This document shows positions 16,799-25,949 of a stretch of DNA of 64,000 nt, piece after piece. The notes below the pieces were generated by a model. It did not search any database, had not been told where the DNA came from, and was given only the letters and a program-made list of their open reading frames with translations. The position numbers were made by a program, and so were the translations under genes. This stretch comes from Mycobacterium sp. D16Q13 (lineage in GTDB: Bacteria > Actinomycetota > Actinomycetes > Mycobacteriales > Mycobacteriaceae): the NCBI RefSeq assembly GCF_002013375.1, contig NZ_MAEW01000022.1, positions 22,437 to 86,436 on the forward strand. The letters run 5' to 3'. Within the stretch, counting starts at the first letter, position 1; each line of letters opens with the position of its first letter.

Positions 16799-18309
16799 CG
16801 CGCCTGAACGGAATCCGCACTGTCGCTTGATGTCTCCCGCACGGTCGCCGCGAGCATGTTCTCGACCACGTTCTTGCCGAGCGCCATTTCCTTGGGCAGC
16901 TCGATCGGGTAATTGCCGTCGAAGCACGCGCAGCACAACCGCGAACGGGGCTCCGTGGTGGCCGCGACCATTCCTTCGGCCGAGATGTAACCGAGGCTAT
17001 CGGCACCAATAGCGGTACGGACGCCATCGAGCATCTCGTCGTCCGATTCCACCGCGTTGGCGATAAGCTCTGCCGGAGAAGCGAAATCGATGCCGTAGAA
17101 GCATGGCCAGCGCACCGGCGGGGAGGCAATGCGCACATGCACCTCGGCCGCCCCGGCCTCGCGCAGCATCCGCACCAAGGCCCGTTGCGTATTGCCGCGG
17201 ACAATCGAATCATCCACTACCACAAGCCGCTTGCCGCGGATGACCTCACGAAGCGGGTTGAGCTTCAAGCGGATACCGAGCTGACGGATGGTCTGCGACG
17301 GCTGAATGAAGGTGCGGCCCACGTAGGCGTTCTTCATCAGTCCCTGTCCGTACGGGATGCCCGAGCCTTGTGCGTATCCGACGGCCGCCGGGATACCGGA
17401 CTCGGGCACACCGATCACCAGGTCGGCGTCCACCGAGTGTTCGGCAGCCAGCCGGCGCCCGATATCGACGCGGGTCGAGTGCACAGAGCGGCCGTCGAGC
17501 ATGCTGTCGGGCCGGGCCAGATACACGTACTCGAAGACACAAGTCTTGGGCGTCGCGTTGGCGAACCGGCTGGAGCGCACCCCGTCGGCGTCGATGGCGA
17601 GCAGCTCGCCCGGCTCGATATCCCGGACGAATGAGGCGCCCACGATGTCCAGGGCCGCGGTTTCGGAGGCGACCACCCAGCCGGTGTCGAGGCGGCCCAG
17701 GCACAGCGGCCTGACCCCGTACGGATCGCGTGCCGCGTACAGCGTGTTCTCGTCCATGAAGACCAGGCAGAACGCGCCGCGAACAGTGGGCAACAGCGAC
17801 ATGGCCGCTTGCTCAATGGTGGCGTCCGCAGCCCCGTGGGCCAGCAGCGCGCCCATGATGTCCGAATCGGTGGTGGCCAAACCCGGGGTCTTCGAGTTGA
17901 TTAGGCCCGCATCGCGCGCACGCGTGGTGAGCTCGGCGGTGTTGACCAGGTTCCCGTTATGTCCCAACGCGATTCCAGTACCCGCGGCGGTGGTGCGGAA
18001 CACCGGTTGAGCGTTCTCCCAGGTCACCGAACCGGTGGTGGAATAACGGCAGTGCCCGACCGCCACATGTCCTCGCATGGCGGCGAGGGTCTGCTCGTCG
18101 AATACCTGGCTGACCAGGCCGAGGTCCTTGAACACCACCACCTGCGAGCCGTCCGCGACGGCGATACCGGCGGCCTCCTGGCCGCGGTGCTGCAGCGCGT
18201 ACAGGCCGTAGTAAGTGAGTTTTGCCACCTCTTCGCCGGGGGCCCAGACCCCGAATACGCCGCATTCTTCGCGAGGGTCGTTTTCCAGCTCGATCGGCTG
18301 TGCGGTCAC
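16795..18309 (-). CDS. purF: Amidophosphoribosyltransferase (PurF)
   Basis: PurF makes phosphoribosylamine from PRPP and glutamine, the first committed step of purine synthesis. The 504-residue protein has a 15-residue propeptide ending EE before the nucleophile Cys16 (CGVFGVW). It has an N-terminal glutaminase domain with HRGQEAAGIAV and the PRPP loop VVVDDSIVRGNT in the C-terminal phosphoribosyltransferase domain. The CCACFDGNYP stretch near the C-terminus resembles the cluster-binding cysteines of the Fe-S (Bacillus-type) enzymes. The start is GTG at 18309. A perfect inverted repeat (18357-18406) lies in its 168-base upstream region. Confidence 0.97.
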   Translation of the reverse strand: MTAQPIELENDPREECGVFGVWAPGEEVAKLTYYGLYALQHRGQEAAGIAVADGSQVVVFKDLGLVSQVFDEQTLAAMRGHVAVGHCRYSTTGSVTWENAQPVFRTTAAGTGIALGHNGNLVNTAELTTRARDAGLINSKTPGLATTDSDIMGALLAHGAADATIEQAAMSLLPTVRGAFCLVFMDENTLYAARDPYGVRPLCLGRLDTGWVVASETAALDIVGASFVRDIEPGELLAIDADGVRSSRFANATPKTCVFEYVYLARPDSMLDGRSVHSTRVDIGRRLAAEHSVDADLVIGVPESGIPAAVGYAQGSGIPYGQGLMKNAYVGRTFIQPSQTIRQLGIRLKLNPLREVIRGKRLVVVDDSIVRGNTQRALVRMLREAGAAEVHVRIASPPVRWPCFYGIDFASPAELIANAVESDDEMLDGVRTAIGADSLGYISAEGMVAATTEPRSRLCCACFDGNYPIELPKEMALGKNVVENMLAATVRETSSDSADSVQAR

Positions 18310-18356
18310 GGTGCGGCTCCCTGGCTGAGTCCTGCGTGGGGTGGTGACTAGTCCAG

Positions 18357-18406
18357 TTTACGGGGAAGGTTGCTGAACGCAGAATCGGCTGGCCGATCCC
18401 CGTAAA
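18357..18406 (-). promoter_or_regulatory. Perfect 10-base inverted repeat upstream of purF
   Basis: TTTACGGGGA (18357-18366) and TCCCCGTAAA (18397-18406) are exact complements 30 bases apart. On the purF strand the enclosed segment also holds a small hairpin (ATCGG-CCAG-CCGAT). It lies about 48 bases before the purF start and 72 bases after the preceding gene. It may be a terminator for that gene, a purF leader structure or a protein site. There is no T-tract. Confidence 0.45.
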
Positions 18407-18477
18407 ACGGCCCGTCGGTGCCGCCATGAAAGTGACCGAGGCCACTGCAGCGTCGGCATCGTGACGCCCGCCTTGCG

Positions 18478-18864
18478 CTAGCCCAGCGGTACCAACGGCA
18501 GCCAGTCGGCGATCTCGGCAGCACGTGATCCGGACGCGGTGGCGGACCGATCGGCGGTGGCCCGATCCAGCGTCAACAGCCCCGTCGCCAGCAGCAGCCA
18601 GGTCCGTGGGGTCGTCTCCACAACGTTGGGTGGGGTTCCCCGGGTGTGGCGGGGACCCGAGATGCATTGCACCGCAACGAACGGCGGAACCCGCACCTCT
18701 ACCGAGGCACCCGGAGCATCCGCGGCCAGCGTGCGGGCAGTGAACCGAACCGCGTCAGCGAGGACCGCACGCGCCGGTTCGGGCACCTGCGGGTCGCGCA
18801 GCCAGTCGGCCACCGCGAGTACGGCCGCCCTGGTCGAGGCAGCATCCGGTGCACGCGCTGGCAT
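18478..18864 (-). CDS. Sterol-carrier-like (SCP) family protein
   Basis: This 128-residue protein resembles the short mycobacterial sterol-carrier-domain proteins encoded beside purF (Rv0807 in M. tuberculosis, recalled). It has an alpha-helical start (TRAAVLAVADWLRDPQVPEPARAVL), strands around VEVRVPPFVAVQCI and the conserved PPNVVETTPRTWLLLATG segment, where the threonine/tryptophan stretch is typical of the family. The ATG at 18864 gives the expected length. The biochemical role is unproven; SCP folds bind lipids or act as adaptors. It lies 168 bases upstream of purF on the same strand and may be cotranscribed with it. Confidence 0.75.
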   Translation of the reverse strand: MPARAPDAASTRAAVLAVADWLRDPQVPEPARAVLADAVRFTARTLAADAPGASVEVRVPPFVAVQCISGPRHTRGTPPNVVETTPRTWLLLATGLLTLDRATADRSATASGSRAAEIADWLPLVPLG

Positions 18865-18908
18865 GGCCTCCAGCCTATCCGGGGCAGGCCGGGGCCCGGC
18901 CCAGGAAC

Positions 18909-19511
18909 CTACGCCCCGTTGCAGATTCCAGAGTCTCGGATGGTGTTGCCGTAGACGGTGGCGGTGGCGATGTTGGCGTTGATGACGCCGGACGGCAGCT
19001 GCTGCTTCATCTTGTCGCTGATCTGGGTGAACTGGAACCACAGGTGATAGAAGGAGTCGCCGTTGTAGAGCGGCGAGTACTGGCTCTGATCCGGGTAATT
19101 GGTGATGTAGAGGGTGTGCACCCGCGGATCCAGGAATCCGGCCGACTGATCCAGGTTCGCGGTTACCACATTGCCAACGGTGTCCGATCCCGAGGCGGCC
19201 CAGACGTCGCGGTGATCGCGCAGATAGTTCTGGAATCCGTATACCGACGCCATCAAGGTGTCGTACTGGGCGTTGAACCATTGGCAGGATTCGCGCAGGG
19301 CGGTGAACTGCTCGTCGGTCGCCCGGTTCTGCCACATATTGAACGGGAAGACCGAGGTGTCCGGCGACCAGTCCGAGGGGTACGGAACAAACACCGGCAG
19401 CGAGGCGCCCTGCCCGGGGTCTGCGCCGGCGGGTGCCGCCAGTGCGAGTCCGGCGGCGATCGTCATACCTGCCAGCGCTGCACCAGCCCTGCTTCTCCAG
19501 TTCGAGGCCAT
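18909..19511 (-). CDS. Exported protein of unknown function
   Basis: The 200-residue protein begins MASNWRSRAGAALAGMTIAAGLALAAPAGADPGQG, a clear Sec signal peptide with an ADP cleavage region near residues 29-31, so the mature protein is outside the membrane. The mature part is rich in aromatic residues (YPSDWSPDTSVFPFN and FYHLWFQFTQISDKM) and has a cysteine in RESCQWFN and another near the C-terminus (SGICNGA) that could form a disulfide. No catalytic motif is visible and I do not recognise a characterised homologue; similar proteins occur across mycobacteria. The start at 19511 fits the signal peptide. Confidence 0.72.
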   Translation of the reverse strand: MASNWRSRAGAALAGMTIAAGLALAAPAGADPGQGASLPVFVPYPSDWSPDTSVFPFNMWQNRATDEQFTALRESCQWFNAQYDTLMASVYGFQNYLRDHRDVWAASGSDTVGNVVTANLDQSAGFLDPRVHTLYITNYPDQSQYSPLYNGDSFYHLWFQFTQISDKMKQQLPSGVINANIATATVYGNTIRDSGICNGA

Positions 19512-19578
19512 CCGCCGATTATCTACAGCCGATACCCAGGAGTCCGGACTTCGGGGAAAAACCGCACTACATCCACGG

Positions 19579-20205
19579 TCACAGTGGCCCGCGTTTCGTC
19601 CGTTGCACGGCCAGTGCGGCCAGCGCGCCGACCTCATTGAGGGCCAGATGGGCCAGTATTGGCGCCGCCGCACTGCCTGACCGCTCGCGCAACCAGCCCA
19701 ACAGCCAGCCGAACAAGCCAGTGACCAGCACCGTCGCCGGGACGGGATCTCCCGCGGCGCGAGCGGGCCGGATATGCGCGAGCCCGAACGCCGCGGCCTG
19801 CAACACGCCGCCCAGCCTCGTGCCGCATGCCTCGACCGCGAGCGGCTGCAGCACCCCGCGGAACGCGAGCTCCTCCGACCACACCGTGCCCACCGGAATG
19901 TGCAACCCCAGCCAGGCCGCCGGATGAAGGTCGATATCGCGCTCCCGCATCGACGTGCGCACCGGCTTCAGCACCGGTGAGGCACCGACCGCCATGGCGA
20001 CGGCCGATGCGGCGACTCCGCCCAGACGCAGACCGGCCCCCAGCTGTGGCTGCCGCAGCCCGAGCGGTGCCCCCGTGACGGCAGCAAGGGCGGTGCTCAT
20101 GCCCGCCCCGATCAGTGGGCGCCAATGCTGTGGGAACCGTTCCAACAGCGACGGCCAGGCGACGAGAGCAACAGCCAGAACCCAGGCTCGGGCGCGAACG
20201 ATCAC
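19579..20205 (-). CDS. CPBP-family intramembrane glutamic endopeptidase
   Basis: The 208-residue membrane protein has all three CPBP/Abi motifs: EE111-112 with R116 (SEELAFRG), F140-x3-H144 (FGLAH) and H186-x3-N190 (HLALN). Several hydrophobic segments surround them. Such proteins cleave substrates within the membrane; bacterial members serve in bacteriocin immunity or protein processing. The GTG start (20205) overlaps the upstream hydrolase stop as GTGA, so I preferred it over longer openings. It is the last gene of a purL-hydrolase-CPBP unit. The position matches Rv0804 of M. tuberculosis (recalled). The substrate is unknown. Confidence 0.82.
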   Translation of the reverse strand: MIVRARAWVLAVALVAWPSLLERFPQHWRPLIGAGMSTALAAVTGAPLGLRQPQLGAGLRLGGVAASAVAMAVGASPVLKPVRTSMRERDIDLHPAAWLGLHIPVGTVWSEELAFRGVLQPLAVEACGTRLGGVLQAAAFGLAHIRPARAAGDPVPATVLVTGLFGWLLGWLRERSGSAAAPILAHLALNEVGALAALAVQRTKRGPL

Positions 20206-22004
20206 GTGTCGGGGCCGTCGAGCGACGCGGTGTCGACGAGAGCCTTCCGGATGCGTTCGGTGTCCTGCGGGGTCCAGCCCTCCGGCGGAGCGATGGCCGC
20301 CCAGCCGTTGACCGACGAGATGCCGTAGTTGTGGCCATGCCCGTCGGGCACTCCGACGGCGTTGGCCAGGTCGGCCGCCACCTGCCAGAAAGTGACGATG
20401 GGGTACCAGCGCATGGCGGCGGAGCGGTCGCCCACCGGCGCCTCCTTGAGCCAATCCGGTTCACTGAACAGCAGATCCGTGGACCACCACGTCACCGGAT
20501 CAGACGGATGTTGCACGAAGAGCACCCGCGGGTTCTGCCACGGTGGTCTGGCGAGCTTGTCGATATCGGGACCTATCGCGAAACGCGCCGTGAATCCACT
20601 GTCGTATACGGGAAGGGCTTCCAAGGTGCCGCGGTCCCGTTTGGACACCAGTTCATTCCAGATCTGGCTGAAGTTCGGCGGACCGGTCCACAACACGCCG
20701 TCGACGCCCGCCGTACGGATATCACCAAGACCATCGAATGCCCCTTGTCCCGCAAACGATCCCAAGCTTTCGCCATAGATGAGCAGCTTGGGACGGTGCC
20801 CTTGGGGCTGCTGCGCCCAGCGCTTCTGAACCGTGTCGACCAACAGCCTGCCCGAGGCCAGCGCCTTCTTCTTGTCGGCCAGGAACGAGATCCAGCTGGG
20901 CAGGAACGAGTACTGGGTGGCGACGATCGCGGTGTCGCCGTTGTACATGAGCTCGATACCGCGCGCGGCAGCGGGCGTCACCCAGCCGGTGCCGGTGGTC
21001 GGGACGATGATCAACGCCTTGCGCTCGAAGGCCTTGGTGCGCTCCAGTTCCCGCACCAGGATGTCGGCCCGCTCCTCCGCGGTGTCGGCGGTCTCGAGTC
21101 CGGCATACACCCGAATGGGTTCCTTGGCCCGGCGACCGTTCACCTTGGTCAGCTCGTCGGCATGCAAACCACCGGAGACAAAGTTTCGTCCCTCGAAGCC
21201 GAGAGTTTCCCAGGCGGCCAGTGACGCCGGGCTTCCGGAACGCTCCGGCTGTATGGGCTGTTTCACCCCGGCCCGAGTGGTGTCGTTATGCGGACCAAAC
21301 GAGGCGTTGGCGGCGGAAAAGAAGCCGCGCACCAGCACGCCGTTGAACAGCATGATGGTCAACACCGCCACGATGGCGGTACCGATGAGCAGCGACACTT
21401 CGCGGCTGAGATGCAGGCGGCGAATAAAGAATCGCGCCAGCAGCCGAACCAGATCTCGCAACACTCGGGCCACCGAGATCAGCAGTGCCCCAAAAGCAAT
21501 CGAAACAAGGAAAGACTTGGAGTACTCGAGGGTGGATGGTCCCTGCGTCTCCATGAGGGTCGCGATCTGTCGTTGCCAGCGGGCAGCTGGGACGATCATC
21601 GCCAGCGAGCACACCGCCGACAGCAGCACCACTCCGAGCTTGGTGGTCACCATCACCCGGTCGCGCAAGGGCCACCATGTCTGGTGACGGAGCCAGAAGC
21701 GCAGTACCAGCTTGGAAACAGCGACACCAATGCCGTAGCCAATCGTCGCGGTGGCACCGCCGATCAGGCCCTGAAACAGCCAGGTACGCGGCATCAATGA
21801 CGGCGTCAGCGACAAGCAGAAAAACAAGGCGCCGAACGCTATTCCGCAGAAATCCAGCCGCAGCAGATTCCACGCCCAGGCCACCAGGGGGTGCCGGTGC
21901 TCTAGATGTTCCTCAAGCTCCTGGAACGCCAGCCAGCTGCGGCCAATCCAGTCATCGGGATCGACGGTGCTTGTCGTGACGGGGACTCCAGGAGTCTCGC
22001 TCAT
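20202..22004 (-). CDS. Membrane-anchored alpha/beta-hydrolase (Abhydrolase_9 type)
   Basis: The 600-residue protein has an N-terminal half with about five or six transmembrane segments (for example FGALFFCLSLTPSLMPRTWL near residue 60 and VSLLIGTAIVAVLTIMLFNG near 205). The C-terminal half is an alpha/beta-hydrolase-like domain with nucleophile motif GESLGS (around residue 415) and the LIIVPTTGTGWV strand near 315. This matches the Abhydrolase_9 N- and C-terminal domain pair, whose catalytic half probably faces outward and whose reaction is unknown. Its start overlaps the purL stop (ATGA) and its stop overlaps the CPBP gene (GTGA), so all three are coupled. Confidence 0.85.
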   Translation of the reverse strand: MSETPGVPVTTSTVDPDDWIGRSWLAFQELEEHLEHRHPLVAWAWNLLRLDFCGIAFGALFFCLSLTPSLMPRTWLFQGLIGGATATIGYGIGVAVSKLVLRFWLRHQTWWPLRDRVMVTTKLGVVLLSAVCSLAMIVPAARWQRQIATLMETQGPSTLEYSKSFLVSIAFGALLISVARVLRDLVRLLARFFIRRLHLSREVSLLIGTAIVAVLTIMLFNGVLVRGFFSAANASFGPHNDTTRAGVKQPIQPERSGSPASLAAWETLGFEGRNFVSGGLHADELTKVNGRRAKEPIRVYAGLETADTAEERADILVRELERTKAFERKALIIVPTTGTGWVTPAAARGIELMYNGDTAIVATQYSFLPSWISFLADKKKALASGRLLVDTVQKRWAQQPQGHRPKLLIYGESLGSFAGQGAFDGLGDIRTAGVDGVLWTGPPNFSQIWNELVSKRDRGTLEALPVYDSGFTARFAIGPDIDKLARPPWQNPRVLFVQHPSDPVTWWSTDLLFSEPDWLKEAPVGDRSAAMRWYPIVTFWQVAADLANAVGVPDGHGHNYGISSVNGWAAIAPPEGWTPQDTERIRKALVDTASLDGPDT

Positions 22005-24286
22005 CCGAACAATCCGGGCAGCACACCTTCGTGAATCTCGCGCAGCTCGGCCAAGGTGATCGAGAATTGTCCCTGTACTTCAACGGAATCCGAGCCCTGA
22101 TCGACAACGCCGATGCGAACGGCGGGCAGCTGTCGCGCCTCACACATCGCCACGAATCTGCTCTCCTCGGTGCGCGGTACGGCGACCAGCACCCGCCCGG
22201 CGGACTCGGAGAACAACGCCGCAAAGGGGTCGGCTCCCTCGGGAAGCAGGATGCGGCAACCAGTTTCACCGGCCAGCGCCGACTCGATGACGGCCTGGAT
22301 GAGCCCGCCCTCGGACAAGTCGTGTGTGGCGGACACCAGCCCGTCCCGCGACGCGGCGGTGAGAACCTGGGCAATCAGCTGCTCGCGGGCGAGGTCGACC
22401 TTCGGCGGAGTGCCGCCCAGGTGATCGTGTGCCACCTGCGCCCAGATGGAACCGTCGAATTCATCGGCGGTGTCACCCAGCAGGATCAGTGTTTCGCCGG
22501 GCTCGGTGCCGAATCCCGTCGGGATACGCCGGTTCACATCGTCGATAACACCCAGTACGCCAACCACCGGAGTGGGCAGGATGGGGGTGGTGCCGGTCTG
22601 GTTGTAGAAGCTGACGTTGCCTCCCGTGACCGGAATGCCCAGCTCCACACAGCCATCGGCGAGGCCGCGGACCGCTTCGGAGAACTGCCACATGACACCC
22701 GGGTCCTCCGGGGAGCCAAAGTTCAGGCAGTTGGTTACCGCGACAGGGGTGGCACCGGAGGCCGCCACATTGCGGTACGCCTCGGCAAGTGCCAACCGGG
22801 CGCCGTTGTAGGGATCGAGCACGGTGTAGCGGCCGGAAGCATCGGTGGCCAAGGCGATTCCGCGTCCGGTTTCCTCGTCCACCCGAATCACGCCGGAGTC
22901 GGCGTGTTCGGCGAGCACGGTGTTGCCGCGGACGTACCTGTCGTACTGCTCGGTGATGAAGGCACGGCTGCACAGGTGCGGGCTGCCGATCATGTCCAGC
23001 AGCGTCTGCCGTAGCTCGTCACCGGTGGCCGGGCGCGCCAAACCTGCTGTGCTGTCAGCGATCAACGCATCCTGCGTGTCTGGCCGGGCCACCGGGCGCT
23101 GATAGACGGGGCCCTCGTGTGCGACGGTGCGCGGCGGCACATCCACGACGGTGTCGCCATGCCAAGTGATCCGCAGCCGGTCGCCGTCGGTGACCTCGCC
23201 GATGACGGTGGCCAGCACATCCCATTTCCGGCACACCGCCATGAAGGCGTCCACGTTCTCCGGGGTCACCACGGCGCACATGCGCTCCTGGGACTCACTG
23301 GAGAGCACCTCTGCCGGAGTCATTCCGGTCGCGCGCAGCGGCACCTTGTCCAGGTCGATGTGCATGCCGCCGTCCCCGGCCGAGGCCAGTTCCGATGTGG
23401 CACAGGACAAACCGGCACCGCCGAGGTCCTGGATGCCCACCACCAGATGCGCGGCGTACAGCTCAAGGCAGCACTCGATGAGCACCTTCTCGGTGAACGG
23501 GTCGCCCACCTGCACGCTGGGAAGCTTCTTGCGTGAGGCGCCCTCGGCCTCGTCGCCGCCGAATGTCTCGGAAGCCAGCACCGACACACCGCCGATGCCG
23601 TCCAGCCCGGTGCGGGCACCGAACAGGATGATCTTGTTGCCGGCGCCGGAGGCGAAGGCCAGATGTAAGTCTTCCTTGCGCAACACCCCCGCACACAGCG
23701 CGTTCACCAAAGGATTCCCGGCGTAGGAGGCATCGAACACCGTCTCCCCGCCGATGTTCGGCAGCCCCAGCGAGTTGCCGTAGCCGCCGATACCGCGCAC
23801 CACGCCGTCGAAGACACGACGGGTGTCTGGGGCATCGGCAGCGCCGAAACGCAGTTGATCCATCACGGCGATCGGCCGCGCGCCCATGGCCATGATGTCG
23901 CGAACAATGCCGCCCACACCTGTCGCGGCACCCTGATAGGGCTCGACGTACGACGGGTGGTTATGCGACTCGACCTTGAAGGTGACCGCCCACCCGTCGC
24001 CGATGTCCACCACTCCGGCGTTCTCGCCGATTCCGGCGAGCATCGCCGAGCGCATCTCCTCGGTGGTGGTCTGCCCGAAGTAACGCAGGTGCACCTTGGA
24101 CGACTTGTACGAGCAGTGCTCGCTCCACATCACCGAGTACATCGCCAGCTCAGCATCGGTGGGACGGCGACCGAGGATCTCGCGGATGCGCGCGTACTCG
24201 TCGTCCTTGAGCCCTAATTCAGCGAAGGGCTGCGGGTGATCGGGGGTGGCTGTTGCGTTGTCGACCGTATCAACCCGTGAAGTCAC
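22001..24286 (-). CDS. purL: Phosphoribosylformylglycinamidine synthase, large subunit (PurL, small type)
   Basis: PurL converts FGAR to FGAM using ATP and ammonia from the PurQ glutaminase. The 761 residues correspond to the short PurL of Gram-positive bacteria and archaea, which needs separate PurQ and PurS; both are encoded at 30825-31735. Recognisable segments are MWSEHCSYKSSK (residues about 52-63), VESHNHPSY near 107, and DGIGGVSVLASETF. The start is GTG (24286), where the family N-terminus begins. A 158-base divergent region separates it from a lipoprotein gene, and its stop is coupled to the membrane hydrolase gene. Confidence 0.97.
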   Translation of the reverse strand: MTSRVDTVDNATATPDHPQPFAELGLKDDEYARIREILGRRPTDAELAMYSVMWSEHCSYKSSKVHLRYFGQTTTEEMRSAMLAGIGENAGVVDIGDGWAVTFKVESHNHPSYVEPYQGAATGVGGIVRDIMAMGARPIAVMDQLRFGAADAPDTRRVFDGVVRGIGGYGNSLGLPNIGGETVFDASYAGNPLVNALCAGVLRKEDLHLAFASGAGNKIILFGARTGLDGIGGVSVLASETFGGDEAEGASRKKLPSVQVGDPFTEKVLIECCLELYAAHLVVGIQDLGGAGLSCATSELASAGDGGMHIDLDKVPLRATGMTPAEVLSSESQERMCAVVTPENVDAFMAVCRKWDVLATVIGEVTDGDRLRITWHGDTVVDVPPRTVAHEGPVYQRPVARPDTQDALIADSTAGLARPATGDELRQTLLDMIGSPHLCSRAFITEQYDRYVRGNTVLAEHADSGVIRVDEETGRGIALATDASGRYTVLDPYNGARLALAEAYRNVAASGATPVAVTNCLNFGSPEDPGVMWQFSEAVRGLADGCVELGIPVTGGNVSFYNQTGTTPILPTPVVGVLGVIDDVNRRIPTGFGTEPGETLILLGDTADEFDGSIWAQVAHDHLGGTPPKVDLAREQLIAQVLTAASRDGLVSATHDLSEGGLIQAVIESALAGETGCRILLPEGADPFAALFSESAGRVLVAVPRTEESRFVAMCEARQLPAVRIGVVDQGSDSVEVQGQFSITLAELREIHEGVLPGLFG

Positions 24287-24444
24287 GAACAGATTCTAAC
24301 GTCGAACCCGCCTTGCCCTCGCTACGCGCCATATTGGCCGTACAGGACGGCTATATCGGTCGGCGGGATCATCCCGGTCGGATTCGCGATCATGCTCGCG
24401 CTCGCTGGACCACATGTGCCGACCAGGCCCGTCATACTCGGAAG

Positions 24445-25443
24445 ATGCTCCGTGCAATTTTGCTGGTCGCGGTGGGGATCCTGACGGGTTCATCCCTGCT
24501 GGCCGCGAGCGGATGCGCGGCAGGCCACACCGACCCGTCCCGTCCGATCGCCCAAGCGATCAACGGCCTGCCCGGTGTGGAGAGCACCACTCACAGCTTC
24601 TCAATCGGCTGGTATGACACGTTCACGGTGCATCTGGACGCCAACGTCCGGCCGGAGATCACGCCAGAACAGCTCACGGCAATCTGGGAGGTCTTCACTC
24701 ATCGAGTAGAGGAAGCCGGGGCCGGCCACGCACATGTCAACGTCCGGCTGACCATCAATGACTGCCCGCCCCCCGTCGCTCGGCCGGGCAGCTACTGCGG
24801 TGAGATCTCCGAGACCACCGACATGGAAAGTGCCGAACCCGTGCCCAACTGGCAAGAGTGGCGGGCGCTCGTCCGGGGGCACTACGCAAACGCCATCCGC
24901 GTGAAGACCAGTCATGTGAACGGCCAGTCTCACAAACAGATCACGGTGACGTTGCCGCCATCGGCCGATGGCACGCCGAGAGAAGCCCGCGCACAAGACT
25001 TCTCGTCCCTCTTCCGCCGTATCGCCACTGACTTCCCGGGCCTGCGCGAGGCAGCATGGACCGCCACGGGCGGACAGACACCGGCAAACGTGAGCAATCT
25101 GGAACTCGGTACCTCGCGGGGATTACCCACCGACGCCGAGTTAGGTCTCTGGGAAGCACTTTCTGCCATTGCTCCGGTCAAGATGAACCTCGTGAGGGAC
25201 TCCGGCACCAGCGACGAGAAGTCATTGGTTACCGTCACGCTCCCGGGTGCCGGTGAGGCCAATTGGCGACGCGCAGCACTGAGCCAGCTGATGCTGCTCA
25301 GGGCGTATCAGCATCGGGTCAAGTATGAGGCGACATACGGCAAGGACACGCTGACAGTCGTTGTCGGCGGCTGCTCACCCGAGTTCGATACCGGGTCCGC
25401 GTTGCAGAACGAGCTTCGCCGGTGGTTCGAGACCTGCTCCTAG
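24445..25443 (+). CDS. Lipoprotein of unknown function
   Basis: The 332-residue protein begins MLRAILLVAVGILTGSSLLAASGCAAG, a lipoprotein signal with lipobox-like ASGC, so Cys24 is probably lipidated and the protein sits outside the membrane. The mature region is polar, with two apparently related halves built around long helices and strands (TFTVHLDANVRPEITPEQLTAIWEVF and repeated TVTLP segments near 175 and 265), and cysteines near 110 and at the C-terminus. I recognise no characterised family. It stands alone, divergent from purL and overlapping the convergent DoxX-like gene by 4 bases. Confidence 0.7.
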   Translation: MLRAILLVAVGILTGSSLLAASGCAAGHTDPSRPIAQAINGLPGVESTTHSFSIGWYDTFTVHLDANVRPEITPEQLTAIWEVFTHRVEEAGAGHAHVNVRLTINDCPPPVARPGSYCGEISETTDMESAEPVPNWQEWRALVRGHYANAIRVKTSHVNGQSHKQITVTLPPSADGTPREARAQDFSSLFRRIATDFPGLREAAWTATGGQTPANVSNLELGTSRGLPTDAELGLWEALSAIAPVKMNLVRDSGTSDEKSLVTVTLPGAGEANWRRAALSQLMLLRAYQHRVKYEATYGKDTLTVVVGGCSPEFDTGSALQNELRRWFETCS

Positions 25444-25841
25444 CGATCTGACCCGATCAGCACCTCCAGCAGTTCACGCCGGCGCAGGATCATCGCAGCC
25501 CAGATCAGCAGTCCGAAGCCGACCGCGAAGACCACCGCGAACCACACCTCCTCGTGCATATCGATCGTGACCGCGCCGCCCAGGTAGGCCGTCAACCCCA
25601 CGGCACCGAGCACCGAGGTACGGGGAATGGCCCACACGATGGTGCACGCCAACAGCACCCAGCCGATGAGGGCGGTCTGATACGGCGGGAAACCCAGCTG
25701 CTCAGTGGCCTTCTGGGCGAACTCCGCGCCGAAGATCTTGGGTATGGCGTCTCCCAGGAGGAACAACAGGATGATGCCGCTCAGTGCGATACCGATCTTC
25801 TCCGGCGTCGTTTTCTCACTGAATGTGGATGTGACGGACAT
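25440..25841 (-). CDS. DoxX-like small integral membrane protein
   Basis: The 133-residue protein has four hydrophobic segments (about residues 17-35, 53-71, 76-92 and 98-117), the layout of DoxX-like proteins. These are putative quinone-linked or redox-associated membrane proteins of uncertain function. ATG 25841 is preceded by AAAGGA at good spacing, which decides the start over a much longer opening. It faces the isomerase-like gene across a 108-base divergent region and overlaps the lipoprotein stop by 4 bases. Function is not assigned. Confidence 0.72.
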   Translation of the reverse strand: MSVTSTFSEKTTPEKIGIALSGIILLFLLGDAIPKIFGAEFAQKATEQLGFPPYQTALIGWVLLACTIVWAIPRTSVLGAVGLTAYLGGAVTIDMHEEVWFAVVFAVGFGLLIWAAMILRRRELLEVLIGSDR

Positions 25842-25949
25842 GAGATTCCTTTCTCGAAATCCCCGATGAAACAACTCTAGAGAGACCGACCGACACAATC
25901 GATGAAATTCATCGCTCAGGCCTCCACCGGCTCTCGTAGGCTCGTGGCC

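Noticed and set aside
18310..18477. A guanine/adenine riboswitch upstream of purF
   Set aside because: The inverted repeat does not reproduce the three-way junction or conserved loop bases of known purine riboswitches; only a generic structure is reported.
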